A DNA stretch of 64,000 nt from Sediminitomix flava (GCF_003149185.1 NZ_QGDO01000004.1:1-64000); one strand, 5' to 3'; shown: positions 55,076 through 64,000, counted from the stretch's first letter. A program made the numbers and translations. The notes: generated from the sequence alone by a model not told the origin.

Positions 55076-55386
55076 AATTTTAGATTTTCGCACGGAATCT
55101 ACGATTTTCAATTCGTATATGACTACTTGAAAATTTTTACAAAAACATAAAAGGGCTTTTAAACCCATACAGAAAAAAGTGTAAACAAAAATGAATCCAA
55201 ATCTCAAACAAGTAGAAAATTTTCCTAAGTTTTATTCTAAGGTCTCGTATTCATGCTTACTACCCTGTTATAAATTGTAGTTCACGAATTACAAAATTCG
55301 ATCCTAAATGAAGTAAAGACGTTAAGTTTTTATAAAAATATTCGTAAACACACTTTATAACTTGTGCAAAGTACGAAAAAAGGCTG
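55076..55386. other. Spacer between porP and gldK
   Basis: About 310 AT-rich bases without a coding frame that I trust. On the minus strand TACTTTG near 55365-55375 resembles a -7 box but with one base less than TAnnTTTG. An internal gldK promoter is possible. Confidence 0.35.
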
Positions 55387-56340
55387 TTAATGTCTAAATC
55401 TTGGTGTGCGGATTATTGATGGTTCTTGCTCATACGGTGCAAATAATCTAAATGATAACATGATCTCATGGGAAGACCTTTGTTTAGCATTCACTTGTTT
55501 CAATGTATAATCATAAGCATACCCTACTCTTAATCGGTTATGGTCCATGAAATACATCCCAGCAATTAAAGCCATTGCTTCATCTTCCCTCAAGGATAAT
55601 CCTCCATATATCTTTTCATTATAAGTAGCTATCGTACTCAATTCAAAAGAATAGGCATTGAGGTCACTCTTTACCAATACTGAAGGTTGAAGCTCAATAT
55701 TTTTCCCCAAATTAAAATTCAAACCTGCTATTACATTATAATGTAAGCTCAAAGAAGATAACCCTATACCTTCAGATTCAAGATCAGTCTGCTGTAAATG
55801 TGTTGCCCCAACTCCCGCAAACCACAAAGGGGTTTGATAATACAACCCTGCTCCTAAATCATAAGTAACCACCCCATCTACTCCAGTATTTTGTGCTAAA
55901 GGATCATTGGGATCTACAAATCGCAATACATCATAGTCAATCTGATAATTAACAGCTGATAAACGCATACCAAAAGATAGCTTGCCATTCTTTATAGGAA
56001 TATAATAAGCTGCTGAAAGACCTATTTCTTGATTTGTTTGTCCTCCTAATTTATCATTAAGAAGATTTAGTCCTATACCGAAATTATTTCTTGAAAAAGG
56101 GAGTGATAAAGTAAAGACTTGTGTTTCTGGGGCTCCTCCTTCATCAAAACTTCCTTGGTAATTTGCCCACTGGGTTCGGTGAATCAAGCTTGCTTCCATC
56201 CATTTAGATACATTCCCTGCTAATGCAGGATTCAGATAAAACTGATTAAACATATACTGACTAAACTGTGGTTGTTGTTGAGCGGAAACACTCCCGACAG
56301 AAGTTAATAGCAAGAGCAAACAGAAAAGATTTCTTTTCAT
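55387..56340 (-). CDS. PorP/SprF family T9SS outer-membrane protein
   Basis: A 317-residue outer-membrane protein with a signal peptide (to SVSAQ) and the PorP/SprF N-terminal QPQFSQYMFNQFYLNPALAG, then a beta-rich barrel ending in an aromatic C-terminus (FRLFAPYEQEPS). PorP-type proteins are part of or assist the T9SS envelope complex and link to C-terminal-domain cargo. It heads the gldKLMN run and precedes gldK by about 310 bases on the same strand. Confidence 0.93.
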   Translation of the reverse strand: MKRNLFCLLLLLTSVGSVSAQQQPQFSQYMFNQFYLNPALAGNVSKWMEASLIHRTQWANYQGSFDEGGAPETQVFTLSLPFSRNNFGIGLNLLNDKLGGQTNQEIGLSAAYYIPIKNGKLSFGMRLSAVNYQIDYDVLRFVDPNDPLAQNTGVDGVVTYDLGAGLYYQTPLWFAGVGATHLQQTDLESEGIGLSSLSLHYNVIAGLNFNLGKNIELQPSVLVKSDLNAYSFELSTIATYNEKIYGGLSLREDEAMALIAGMYFMDHNRLRVGYAYDYTLKQVNAKQRSSHEIMLSFRLFAPYEQEPSIIRTPRFRH

Positions 56341-56541
56341 GATGTTATGTTAAGGAGTTAATTGGGTCTGGGTTATGGGTTAAAGGCTAAATTTTGTACT
56401 ATTTTCAGCAAAAGCTTTCATCAAAATAGTTGCAACACCTTATCTTAATTCCATGATGGAAAACATAAATAAGTTATAAAAAAACTATTAGAGCTAGTCA
56501 TAAAAAGTAAAGTGATAATTGCACAATTCGAATAAAATAAA

Positions 56542-56577
56542 AAAAGGCTATTGAGATAAGTATCTCAATAGCCTTTT
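56542..56577 (-). terminator. Terminator of hemD
   Basis: AAAAGGCTATTGAGATA (56542-56558) pairs perfectly with 56561-56577. The minus strand goes on with T-rich sequence. It separates hemD from porP. Confidence 0.88.
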
Positions 56578-56598
56578 CAGTGTTTTTTTGACCTGGAA

Positions 56599-57390
56599 TT
56601 AATCCAATCCATTCACCTCTTTTACATATAATTCAATAGCACCAGTCATTGAAGGCGCATTTGGCATAGGAGCTTCAATATCTAACTCTAAGCCATGCTC
56701 TCTTACTGCACTTGCGGTTGTTGGGCCGAAAGCTGCTATTCTTGTTTCATTTTGAGCAAAATCAGGGAAGTTCTGGAATAAAGATTTAATACCAGAAGGA
56801 CTGAAGAACGCAATAATATCGTAATAGATATCGCGAAGATCTGACAAATCACTCGCTACTGTTCTATAAATTACTGCTTCGCTGAAAGTACAGTTTTGTT
56901 CCTCCATAAATGTAGGGATATCATCTTTGCGGATATCAGAACATGGGAACAAGAACTTCTCTTTCTTGTGCTTTTTGATTACTTCCAAAAGATCCTTAGC
57001 GGTTTTTGTACCTGTAAAAATCTTTCTCTTACGAATTACAATGTACTTTTGAAGATAATTTGCGGTCTGCTCTGAGATACAGAAATACTTCATATCAGCA
57101 GGCATTTCGATCTTGAGCTCCTTGCAAATTCTGAAAAAATGGTCAATTGAATTTCGACTTGTAAAAATCACAGCTGTGTGTGCTAAAATATCGATCTTTT
57201 GTTGACGGAACTCTTTTACTGAGACTCCTTGTACCTCAATAAAAGGTCTAAAATCCACTTTCAGATCGTACTTCTGAGCCAATTTATGATATGGTGAGTC
57301 TTGATTGGCTGGTTCTGGTTGTGAAACTAAGATACTTTTGACCATTTTGGGTTTTTCTCTTCCACTGTCTTTCGCTGTTACGTTTGCCAT
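56599..57390 (-). CDS. hemD: Uroporphyrinogen-III synthase (HemD)
   Basis: A 263-residue protein of the HemD fold: ILVSQPEPANQDSPYHKLA, VIFTSRNSIDHFF, FCISEQTANYLQK and the second-lobe FFSPSGIKSLFQNF and AAFGPTTASAVREHG. It cyclises hydroxymethylbilane in haem synthesis. Its low similarity to E. coli HemD is normal for the family. It lies 29 bases after the DUF4271 gene on the same strand, and is separated from the porP-gld cluster by a terminator. Confidence 0.88.
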   Translation of the reverse strand: MANVTAKDSGREKPKMVKSILVSQPEPANQDSPYHKLAQKYDLKVDFRPFIEVQGVSVKEFRQQKIDILAHTAVIFTSRNSIDHFFRICKELKIEMPADMKYFCISEQTANYLQKYIVIRKRKIFTGTKTAKDLLEVIKKHKKEKFLFPCSDIRKDDIPTFMEEQNCTFSEAVIYRTVASDLSDLRDIYYDIIAFFSPSGIKSLFQNFPDFAQNETRIAAFGPTTASAVREHGLELDIEAPMPNAPSMTGAIELYVKEVNGLD

Positions 57391-57419
57391 GCTTTAATTA
57401 TTAATATTAGAAAAACCGA

Positions 57420-58562
57420 TCAGAATTGAATAAATATTTTTACAATCAATAGTGTAGGTAAAAATTCTGCACCACAAAAGTACGAAAATAAATAGTTCTT
57501 TTGAAGTGGTAGCTGTCTATAAACTGAAAAAGTTATAAAAAATGCTTTTAATAAGAGACTGATTACCACCAATAGCTCTAAAAATTCACGAGAACCTGGG
57601 AAAGGATTAAACAGTATAAACGCGAAACACATCAATACAATACTCATAAATACCTTAGTGAGTTCAACGTACTCTAAAAGATGTATTACTTGTAACTGTT
57701 TATTTCCTGTTATTTTTGATAAAGTCCACATTAAAGCCAAACGGGCTAACTCGATAGCAGTCGTAAACAAGAAGAAACCAATTGTCTTGATCCATAGATT
57801 TGGCTCCCAAAACAACTGATCCACCCATAAAACGCCCGAGTTATTTCCTTCATCACTTATTGTCACAAGTACCAATGTACTCATAATAATATACCCTAAG
57901 AAGAACAAAGAAATAGCTACTCCACTGTAACTATGTTGTTTCATCCTACGGAACGTGATCAGATCAAAAAAATGAGAAAATGACTGTGTATCAAACCTTA
58001 AACCTACTCGCCTAAATAGGAAAGTTAAAACAATAAACAAACTAATACATATCAACAAAATCTCCTGTCGTTGAGTATCGTCTGGTCTTGTTTTTAACAA
58101 AACATTTTCTTGAGTTTCGACCCTAAAGGCATCGTCTGTCAATCTTGTTGATAATACCTGTGCTAAAGGTGGTTTTGCCTGAAATAGTGCACTATTCACT
58201 ACTAAAAGGACATCATCGTTTTTTTCTATTCTTAAATCACCAATTCGTCTTCTCCAAGTTTCAGTTGAATCTATAGTGGTAAATAATAAAACATCACCGA
58301 TAAATACATCTGTTTTCTTTGGTACTTTAATTTCGATATAGTCTTCGGAATGAAATGATGAAGAAATATTGAGAAAAAACTGTTTTTGCCCTTGGTGACG
58401 TTTTGGCGTAAAAGGAATCAAGCCTTCCCATTTATGAGAATAAACTTTCCAATCATCTTCTAATGAATAGACTGCATGCAGCTTGCTTTGCTGTGCTACT
58501 AATAATTGAGTCTGTAAAAGAATGATTAAAGTAAGAAGCTGTTTCCACATACCAAACGCCAT
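57420..58562 (-). CDS. DUF4271 membrane protein
   Basis: A 380-residue protein with a signal-like N-terminus (to LLVAQ), a soluble region (about 25-165) and about six transmembrane helices in the C-terminal 215 residues. The pattern matches DUF4271, a Bacteroidota-specific membrane family often found next to hemD in my memory of these genomes. Function unknown. It is likely cotranscribed with hemD, 29 bases downstream. Confidence 0.82.
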   Translation of the reverse strand: MAFGMWKQLLTLIILLQTQLLVAQQSKLHAVYSLEDDWKVYSHKWEGLIPFTPKRHQGQKQFFLNISSSFHSEDYIEIKVPKKTDVFIGDVLLFTTIDSTETWRRRIGDLRIEKNDDVLLVVNSALFQAKPPLAQVLSTRLTDDAFRVETQENVLLKTRPDDTQRQEILLICISLFIVLTFLFRRVGLRFDTQSFSHFFDLITFRRMKQHSYSGVAISLFFLGYIIMSTLVLVTISDEGNNSGVLWVDQLFWEPNLWIKTIGFFLFTTAIELARLALMWTLSKITGNKQLQVIHLLEYVELTKVFMSIVLMCFAFILFNPFPGSREFLELLVVISLLLKAFFITFSVYRQLPLQKNYLFSYFCGAEFLPTLLIVKIFIQF

Positions 58563-58642
58563 TTCAATTTTCTGTCGGTCTAAAATACAAACTTACTGTA
58601 TAGTCACCTACTTTTAAAATAAAGTGATAAAGAGATTTTTAT

Positions 58643-58650
58643 TACTTTCG
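58643..58650 (+). promoter_or_regulatory. Putative -7 element of the DUF423 gene
   Basis: TACTTTCG differs from TAnnTTTG at one base and is 31 bases before the ATG. Confidence 0.3.
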
Positions 58651-58680
58651 GGTTATAAACTTTTAAAACTAAAATCAACT

Positions 58681-59055
58681 ATGAATAAACAACAAACTTT
58701 ATTCTTAGCAAGTATACTTGGTGCTTTAGCCGTTAGTATCGGTGCTTTTGGTGCTCATGGGCTGGAAAGTACCTTAGTAGCCAACGGACGTGTAGAGACT
58801 TTTGAAGTTGGAACAAAGTACTTCTTTTATCATACCATTGCCCTATTTATTACAGGCTTATTGATGAAAGAAAAAGAAAATGCTTGGTTCAAAAGAGCTT
58901 CTATACTATTTACAGTTGGTATTATAATTTTCTCAGGAAGTCTTTTTACACTTTCTATAACTAATATCAGATGGCTAGGAGCTATCACTCCTATTGGTGG
59001 TGTTGGTTTTATTTTGGGTTGGTTATTTTTAGCCTTAGGCGTAAATAAAAAGTAA
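58681..59055 (+). CDS. DUF423 (YwdK-type) small membrane protein
   Basis: A 124-residue protein with four hydrophobic helices. The DUF423 hallmark is ALAVSIGAFGAHGL followed by the FEVGTKYFFYHTIAL segment and ITPIGGVGFILGWL. The function of the family is unknown. The ATG at 58681 is preferred over GTG at 58624, because the family N-terminal helix starts just after it. Confidence 0.9.
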   Translation: MNKQQTLFLASILGALAVSIGAFGAHGLESTLVANGRVETFEVGTKYFFYHTIALFITGLLMKEKENAWFKRASILFTVGIIIFSGSLFTLSITNIRWLGAITPIGGVGFILGWLFLALGVNKK

Positions 59056-59059
59056 ATTA

Positions 59060-59097
59060 AAAATGCTTTAGGTTTCTTCTTTTACCTAAAGCATTTT
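59060..59097. terminator. Bidirectional terminator between DUF423 and fRMsr genes
   Basis: A 14-bp perfect stem (59060-59073 with 59084-59097) has a 10-base loop and ends in T residues on the plus strand and A-rich on the other. Confidence 0.87.
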
Positions 59098-59102
59098 TCT
59101 TA

Positions 59103-59585
59103 TTAGAACTTCTCTCCTACAAGCCTTCCTATTTCAGTAAGGAATTTCTCATCTACTTCATTAAAATCTGACAGTTCTTTGCTGTCTACATCTAGAACAG
59201 CAACAACCTCTTCACCCTTAAAGATAGGTACTACAACTTCAGATTTTGAAAGCGAACTACAAGCTATATGTCCAGGAAAACTCTCAACATCGTCTACAAC
59301 CAAGGTTTTTCGTTGTGTATAAGCAGCTCCACAAACTCCTTTTGTAAAAGGAATTCTTGTACAAGCTACAGGCCCTTGAAATGGCCCTAGTACCAACTGA
59401 TTTTCTTTAGTTAGATAAAAACCTACCCAAAAGAAATCAAAAGCTTCTTTCAAAACTGCTGCTACATTAGCCAAGTTTGCAGTCAAATCTGTTTCATAAG
59501 TGATTAATCCTTTGATTTGAGGAAGAATCGCTTCATATATCTCTGTTTTATCTTGAGTCTTTGGTAAAATTAAATCTTCTGCCAT
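59103..59585 (-). CDS. msrC: Free methionine-(R)-sulfoxide reductase (GAF-fold)
   Basis: A 160-residue GAF-fold protein that matches fRMsr (MsrC/YebR) closely. The three redox Cys are all present, in VACTRIPF, GVCGAAY and GHIACSS. The FPGHIAC and SEVVVPIF segments are family-specific. The enzyme reduces free methionine-R-sulfoxide with thioredoxin. Single gene, convergent with DUF423. Confidence 0.93.
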   Translation of the reverse strand: MAEDLILPKTQDKTEIYEAILPQIKGLITYETDLTANLANVAAVLKEAFDFFWVGFYLTKENQLVLGPFQGPVACTRIPFTKGVCGAAYTQRKTLVVDDVESFPGHIACSSLSKSEVVVPIFKGEEVVAVLDVDSKELSDFNEVDEKFLTEIGRLVGEKF

Positions 59586-59767
59586 ATCACTTTCTTTTTT
59601 CGTCCTTGTATTACAAAAATAACGGCTAATTGTTTTAATTCCTTCACTTTCTTTAGCTTTCAGAAAATAGGATTATTATCATCAAAAAATGGATTGCTTT
59701 TAAAGTCATTGTTTTGTTGATTTGTATGACTTTCAAAACACAGCACATCTTAACCTCCTCAACACAC

Positions 59768-59775
59768 TAATTTTG
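59768..59775 (+). promoter_or_regulatory. Putative -7 element of the GH13 gene
   Basis: TAATTTTG is a full match to TAnnTTTG, 75 bases before the ATG. No -33 partner is clear. Confidence 0.35.
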
Positions 59776-59849
59776 CTCAAGACGAGCAGACGAAAATGAA
59801 ATCATAATCTGTGTATATGATACATAGAACTACACTATAATAATTAAAT

Positions 59850-62537
59850 ATGAAAATGAGAACGTTGAGCATGTCGCTAGCAATTTTACTTTGCACTTTT
59901 GCGACTAATGTCTTCGCACAATCTTTTACAGGCCCTCAAAAAACACAGGGCTACGCCGATTTTGGAGACAAAATCACATTCATCTTCGATGAAGCACTTT
60001 ATGGTATCAAACCTCAAGAAAAAGTAACTGTAACAGGTGAATTTAGAGGATGGGATGCCGATATGGATAATCAAGAATGGCAATTGAAAAAGACAGGTGA
60101 AGCTTGGATGCTTACCATCGACAATGCCGATTTTGGGAAAATCAAACCTAATACCGAATTCAAGTTTAGAGTCGATGATGGTGCTTGGATTGATCCTGCA
60201 GATGGTATTGACAATGTAAGAAATGGAAACTTGGTTTTCATGATCGAACGCATCACAAAAAGTCTTCGTGCCGAACTTCGCTCTGACCGTCTAATTTGGG
60301 CAGAAATTCAAGGAGACAGGGTTCTGGTTCCTTCTGAATATAAAATCTTCGATAGCAAAGGCAAAGAAATCAAAGTTGCTGGTGTTTTACCAAACGAATC
60401 TCGTTCTACACTCATCGTTCCTGCTGAAGAACTTGACAAAAGACGAGTTTATTACCTAGAAATTCCAGCTTTAGGTCTTAGAGCCGAATGTTCTTACGAT
60501 GGTTGGTTCCGCGAACTTTATTCTACAAAAGAGCTAGGAGCCAATATCGATAATGACACAACAGCAATCCGTATTTTTTCTCCTCGTGCCGACTTGGTGA
60601 AATTATACCTTTACAAAGGCAGATACGATGAAAATGCTTATGAGACCATTGAGATGGCTCAAGATAAAGACGGTGTTTGGGAAACAATCATTCCTGAAAA
60701 CCTTCATGGTATCTACTACGACTTCACTGTACATGGAGCTGTAGAAAAGGGAAACAATTTCTACGAATCTATTCCTGTTCATATTTCTGACCCTTACACT
60801 CGTGTGAGTGACAATACTTTTGGAAAAGGACGTATTTGGGAAAGAACAACTCCTGCTTCGCCATTGAAAAATGGAATTCCAGCCATGGAAGATGTGATTT
60901 CTTACGAAGTCCATGTTCAAGATTTCACAGATCAACTTCCTGTTTCTGATGATATCAAAGGTCGTTTCCCTGCCATGATAAAATCTGGATTAAAAAATGA
61001 TAGAGGAGAGAAAATTGGTTTCGATTATTTGGTAGACTTAGGTATCAATACCGTTCACCTTATGCCTGTCCAAGAATATCTTCATTTCCCTGATGAAGAT
61101 TGGAAAGCATCATTCAAAGATGATCCTTATATGATTGAACAAGGGATCAGTGAAGAAAACTACCAATGGGGTTACCGTACATCTCATGCTTTTGCCGTAG
61201 AATCTAAATACAGAACGAAAGGAAAAGAGCCAGGAGAAGAAAGAGATGAGTTCCGTGATTTGGTTCAAGCCTTTCACGACAAAGACATTGCCGTAATTAT
61301 TGACATTGTGCCAAACCACACACATGAAGATATGGCTAGTAAAACATTCTACCATCACTTCAATGTATTGGACAAACAATATTACTATCGTACCAAAGAC
61401 TATGAGCATATTGGTGCTTATGGTAATGAGGTAAAAACAGAAGATCGCCCGATGACTCAACGTTGGTTGATTGAACAATGCCAATACTACATCAATGAAT
61501 TTGGTATTGATGGTTTCCGTATTGACTTGGCAGGACAGATTGATGAGCAAACTTTAAAAGCCTTAAAAGATGCTCTAGGCCACGATAAAATCATTTATGG
61601 AGAAGCTTGGATTGCCTCAAACGATCCGAATTATGAAAACAATCCAGATTGGGATTGGTACAAAGAAGATGCTCCGATCACTTTCTTCCAAGATGATTCT
61701 CGTGGAGCTTACAAAGGTCCTGTTTTTGAATTGAAGGATAAAGCAAAACACCGTGGATGGGCTGGTGGAAAATTTGATGAGCGTGACAATGTGATGCTCG
61801 GATTGGCTGCCAAATTCAAAGATGACAAAACACCAAACAGTGGTATTACATACTTGGACATCCATGATAACTTTGCTTTGGCAGATCAGTTTGGTTCAAA
61901 AGATTTTGATGGTCGCTACGGTGTAGATCAAGACGAATATAAAATTGCAACTACTTTGATGTACACAACACTTGGTCCAATTGTAACTCATGGTGGTTCT
62001 GAAATCATGCGTTCGAAAGCTCATGCACCACTTATGGAAGTAGAGAAAGAAACTAAAGAAGGTTACAAAGTTTATATGCACGGTTTTCGTGACAGCTACA
62101 ACCACCGTATAGCCAACCAATTTGTATGGTCTCAAGTAGGGCAAAAGCCTCAAGAAGGAAATACAAATGATTATGCCAATATGCATGCATACTGGAAAGG
62201 GATGAATGAATTCCGTTTATCTGAATATGGTGAAGTATTCCGTGTAGCTGATGCTGTTTCTGATGACTACTACCAATTCTTCACACCTGAATCAACAACG
62301 ATGTTGGGATATTTAGTAGATGAAAAAGTATTTGTTCTTCTGAATGCAGGTCAAGAAGCTGGAACTTTCGAAAACATCACTCTTCCTGAAGGAAAATGGA
62401 AATTGATCGCAAATACAAAAGAAATCGATCACAAAAAAGGAATAAGAGATAGCAAAGACAAAATGAAACTGAAAACAGGCCAAGCCATCAACATTGATGT
62501 GGAGCCAACTTCAGTATACATTTGGGTTAAACAATAA
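59850..62537 (+). CDS. GH13 pullulanase-like alpha-glucan hydrolase
   Basis: An 895-residue exported enzyme (signal peptide to NVFAQ). N-terminal beta domains (about 30-330) include a CBM48-like region near 215-310. The GH13 barrel (about 350-780) has the four conserved regions: DIVPNHTHED, GFRIDLAG (nucleophile Asp), IIYGEAW (acid/base Glu) and YLDIHDN. The type I pullulanase motif YNWGYDP appears as YQWGYRT, so debranching specificity is uncertain. A beta-sandwich C-domain ends the protein. It suggests periplasmic starch or glycogen breakdown. Confidence 0.9.
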   Translation: MKMRTLSMSLAILLCTFATNVFAQSFTGPQKTQGYADFGDKITFIFDEALYGIKPQEKVTVTGEFRGWDADMDNQEWQLKKTGEAWMLTIDNADFGKIKPNTEFKFRVDDGAWIDPADGIDNVRNGNLVFMIERITKSLRAELRSDRLIWAEIQGDRVLVPSEYKIFDSKGKEIKVAGVLPNESRSTLIVPAEELDKRRVYYLEIPALGLRAECSYDGWFRELYSTKELGANIDNDTTAIRIFSPRADLVKLYLYKGRYDENAYETIEMAQDKDGVWETIIPENLHGIYYDFTVHGAVEKGNNFYESIPVHISDPYTRVSDNTFGKGRIWERTTPASPLKNGIPAMEDVISYEVHVQDFTDQLPVSDDIKGRFPAMIKSGLKNDRGEKIGFDYLVDLGINTVHLMPVQEYLHFPDEDWKASFKDDPYMIEQGISEENYQWGYRTSHAFAVESKYRTKGKEPGEERDEFRDLVQAFHDKDIAVIIDIVPNHTHEDMASKTFYHHFNVLDKQYYYRTKDYEHIGAYGNEVKTEDRPMTQRWLIEQCQYYINEFGIDGFRIDLAGQIDEQTLKALKDALGHDKIIYGEAWIASNDPNYENNPDWDWYKEDAPITFFQDDSRGAYKGPVFELKDKAKHRGWAGGKFDERDNVMLGLAAKFKDDKTPNSGITYLDIHDNFALADQFGSKDFDGRYGVDQDEYKIATTLMYTTLGPIVTHGGSEIMRSKAHAPLMEVEKETKEGYKVYMHGFRDSYNHRIANQFVWSQVGQKPQEGNTNDYANMHAYWKGMNEFRLSEYGEVFRVADAVSDDYYQFFTPESTTMLGYLVDEKVFVLLNAGQEAGTFENITLPEGKWKLIANTKEIDHKKGIRDSKDKMKLKTGQAINIDVEPTSVYIWVKQ

Positions 62538-62563
62538 TCTTATTTTATAAATAAAATTAAACG

Positions 62564-62597
62564 TAAGGGTAGGCAATTTGTCTGCCCTTATTTTTTG
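62564..62597 (+). terminator. Likely terminator of the GH13 gene
   Basis: TAAGGG (62564-62569) pairs with CCCTTA (62585-62590), followed by TTTTTT. The inner stem is imperfect. Confidence 0.6.
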
Positions 62598-62776
62598 TCT
62601 CAACTAATTTTCAATTGAAATATTAAAAGTCACACACCCAAACTACTCACACTCAATAACAATGTATAAAAACACAATTCGTCAAGTACTTTTTTATCAA
62701 TACAACTGTATAAAAACATTGTATTAAAGTATCCCTAACATATTCTAACGCTACATTTCTTGTCTATTTTTCAACT

Positions 62777-62784
62777 TATATTTG
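62777..62784 (+). promoter_or_regulatory. Putative -7 element of the TM2-like gene
   Basis: TATATTTG is a full match to TAnnTTTG, 87 bases before the ATG. The rest of the 62598-62870 gap is AT-rich with nothing else I can support. Confidence 0.35.
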
Positions 62785-62870
62785 ACCTTAACCTTATTTT
62801 AATGAAAGCCATTTTCTCATTCGATATAAGAAAGAAAGTACTTTCAAGCTAAATAACTACAATCAAAAAG

Positions 62871-63137
62871 ATGGATACAAACAAGCTTTTAGCTTACGAG
62901 AGTCGTAAAGCTAACCCTACTACAATCTGGTTACTATTTTTATTCTTAGGCTGGTCGTATGGCTCTCTAGACAAAATGGGAAAACAAATCTTTTACTACC
63001 TTACTTTAGGTGGACTAGGTTTTTGGGCTCTTATCCGATTGTTCACACTTCATGGTTCTATCAAAGAGTATAATAGAGGAGTTGCTGAGCAAGTCGGGTT
63101 GAATGAAGAAGAAATGTTTACCCTCAACCTTATTTAG
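62871..63137 (+). CDS. TM2-like small membrane protein
   Basis: An 88-residue protein with two transmembrane helices (PTTIWLLFLFLGWSYGSLDK, FYYLTLGGLGFWALIRLFTL) joined by a short loop with Asp and Gly. The helix-loop-helix and GGLGFW pattern resemble TM2-domain proteins. Function unknown. The short C-terminal tail is polar. A terminator follows. Confidence 0.7.
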   Translation: MDTNKLLAYESRKANPTTIWLLFLFLGWSYGSLDKMGKQIFYYLTLGGLGFWALIRLFTLHGSIKEYNRGVAEQVGLNEEEMFTLNLI

Positions 63138-63167
63138 TACTCTGATAATTCACTATCAAATCACTAT

Positions 63168-63200
63168 AGGCTATTCTATTAAATTAGAGTAGCCTTTTTC
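63168..63200 (+). terminator. Terminator of the TM2-like gene
   Basis: AGGCTATTCT (63168-63177) pairs with AGAGTAGCCT (63186-63195) with one wobble, followed by TTTTT. Confidence 0.8.
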
Positions 63201-63252
63201 TTTTTATCTCGTATACAACAATATATTTTTACTCTAAATAATTTTTCAACTA

Positions 63253-63822
63253 ATGAAAAGTAATACCTACAAACCTCGCTTTAAGCCGTTTTACTTCACA
63301 TTTTGCCTATTTATTTTGTTATTCTCTGTAACCGTGAGTGTTCGAGTTGTTCGTGTATTTTTCTCTGAACTTAAAGAGTTAGATACTACAATAATTTTAG
63401 GTAGCAGTCTTATTCTTTTTGTTCTTCTAGCACTTTCCCTAATTTCTTTTCACTTCATAATAAATTCCATAAAAACTATAAAGTTCAGTGATCAAGGTAT
63501 TTATTATAGAGACTTTCTAAAGAACAAATCAGAGAAAATAAAATGGAAATATATTAAAGGTTATAGTACAGGGGAAGTAAGTGGGAATATCTCATACGAG
63601 TTTCTTATAATACAGATGCATAATTCTAGTTTAGAAATAGAATTGAATAGTCTCAATTATTGGAAATTCTCTGAAATTGAACCTTATCTCAAGTCTAAAA
63701 CTAAATTCTTAGGTACCGTTTCTTGTAAACAAAATATTTTAGGACAAAATATCTACACATACCATACTAAAAATCAATTCAAAAATACGAAGTCAAAGCA
63801 CAAGATTTTGAGAGCAAAATGA
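63253..63822 (+). CDS. Two-helix membrane protein with a possible PH-like domain, unknown
   Basis: A 189-residue protein with two membrane helices near residues 14-33 and 46-70, then a soluble part with alternating strands (IKTIKFSDQGIYYRDF, KIKWKYIKGYSTGE, EFLIIQMHNSSLEIEL) that looks like a bacterial PH-type barrel. No firm family match from sequence. The last residues are strongly basic. The DNA after 63822 up to the window end shows no gene I can support. Confidence 0.6.
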   Translation: MKSNTYKPRFKPFYFTFCLFILLFSVTVSVRVVRVFFSELKELDTTIILGSSLILFVLLALSLISFHFIINSIKTIKFSDQGIYYRDFLKNKSEKIKWKYIKGYSTGEVSGNISYEFLIIQMHNSSLEIELNSLNYWKFSEIEPYLKSKTKFLGTVSCKQNILGQNIYTYHTKNQFKNTKSKHKILRAK

Positions 63823-64000
63823 AAAAAGAATAGGCTATTTCGGAAAAAATGAATCGTTTGATTACGATTCCCACAAACACTCTAGAAACTCATTTTCAAC
63901 CAAATACAACCCCATTAAATTATCCCCTTTGTTTATCCGTTCATCTTCTACCTACTTTTTAGATTTTGATCGTTCCCAAAATTCTCTCAATATAAAGTAG
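63823..64000. other. Right-edge intergenic sequence
   Basis: No coding frame longer than about 20 codons with an ATG was found in either strand. Nothing else is supported here. Confidence 0.4.

Overview
The window is about 64 kb of low-GC chromosomal DNA from a gliding-type Bacteroidota, most likely a marine Cytophagales of the Flammeovirgaceae kind. This rests on a complete PorP-GldK-GldL-GldM-GldN type IX secretion (T9SS) locus, S46 dipeptidyl-peptidase, PorE-like OmpA protein, DUF1573 and DUF4271 proteins, promoters of the Bacteroidota TTTG/TAnnTTTG type, and almost no Shine-Dalgarno sequences. The genus is not provable from the sequence alone. No insertion sequence, prophage, CRISPR array or integron was seen; it reads as core chromosome with many single genes and short operons, usually closed by strong hairpin terminators.

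Layout. 1-825: the 5' end of a 16S rRNA gene leaving the window on the minus strand, with a leader and a striking array of tandem promoter modules. 826-7740: a membrane SpoIIE-type phosphatase, a TPR protein, a DPP7-like S46 peptidase, a lipoprotein polysaccharide deacetylase and a ChaN-like protein. 7976-13542: a PIF1/RecD-like helicase, a DUF1573 protein, an M14 carboxypeptidase, a LOG-family protein and a DUF427 protein. 13816-21827: PEP carboxylase, a second SpoIIE phosphatase, a 58-residue ORF and a large four-GAF SpoIIE phosphatase. 22391-25384: cytochrome bd oxidase (cydAB) with an unknown leader gene. 25782-33243: a CAP lipoprotein, Dtd, an ECF sigma factor overlapping a repeat/membrane/beta-barrel protein, a PorE-like protein with three OmpA-like modules, and a VOC protein. 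33343-41068 (minus): a small membrane protein, a MmcQ/YjbR protein, GH31 glucosidase, GcvH, enoyl-CoA hydratase and MutS. 41201-50445: a Cache/HAMP/GAF sensor without a visible output domain, trigger factor, tRNA-Leu, Rel/SpoT, a CNNM/CBS protein and PurM. 50595-58562 (minus): GldN, GldM, GldL, GldK, PorP, HemD and a DUF4271 protein. 58681-63822: a DUF423 protein, a free-methionine-sulfoxide reductase, a GH13 pullulanase-like enzyme and two small membrane proteins.

How the genes work together. The secretion motor and outer-membrane complex (GldKLMN, PorP, PorE-like) fit with secreted or periplasmic degradation of protein (S46, M14) and alpha-glucans (GH31, GH13). Three SpoIIE phosphatases with different sensory N-termini, a GAF/HAMP sensor, Rel/SpoT and the ECF sigma/barrel pair make the window rich in signal transduction.

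The most unusual items are: tandem rRNA promoters that each carry an initial-transcript hairpin; a sigma-linked protein with about five and a half 28-residue Trp repeats in the cytoplasm, one membrane helix and a predicted outer-membrane barrel; a PorE-like protein in which two of three OmpA-like modules have lost their peptidoglycan-binding residues; and a terminator whose arm can alternatively pair with a sequence just before the next start codon. No wholly new multi-gene system could be demonstrated from sequence reading alone.
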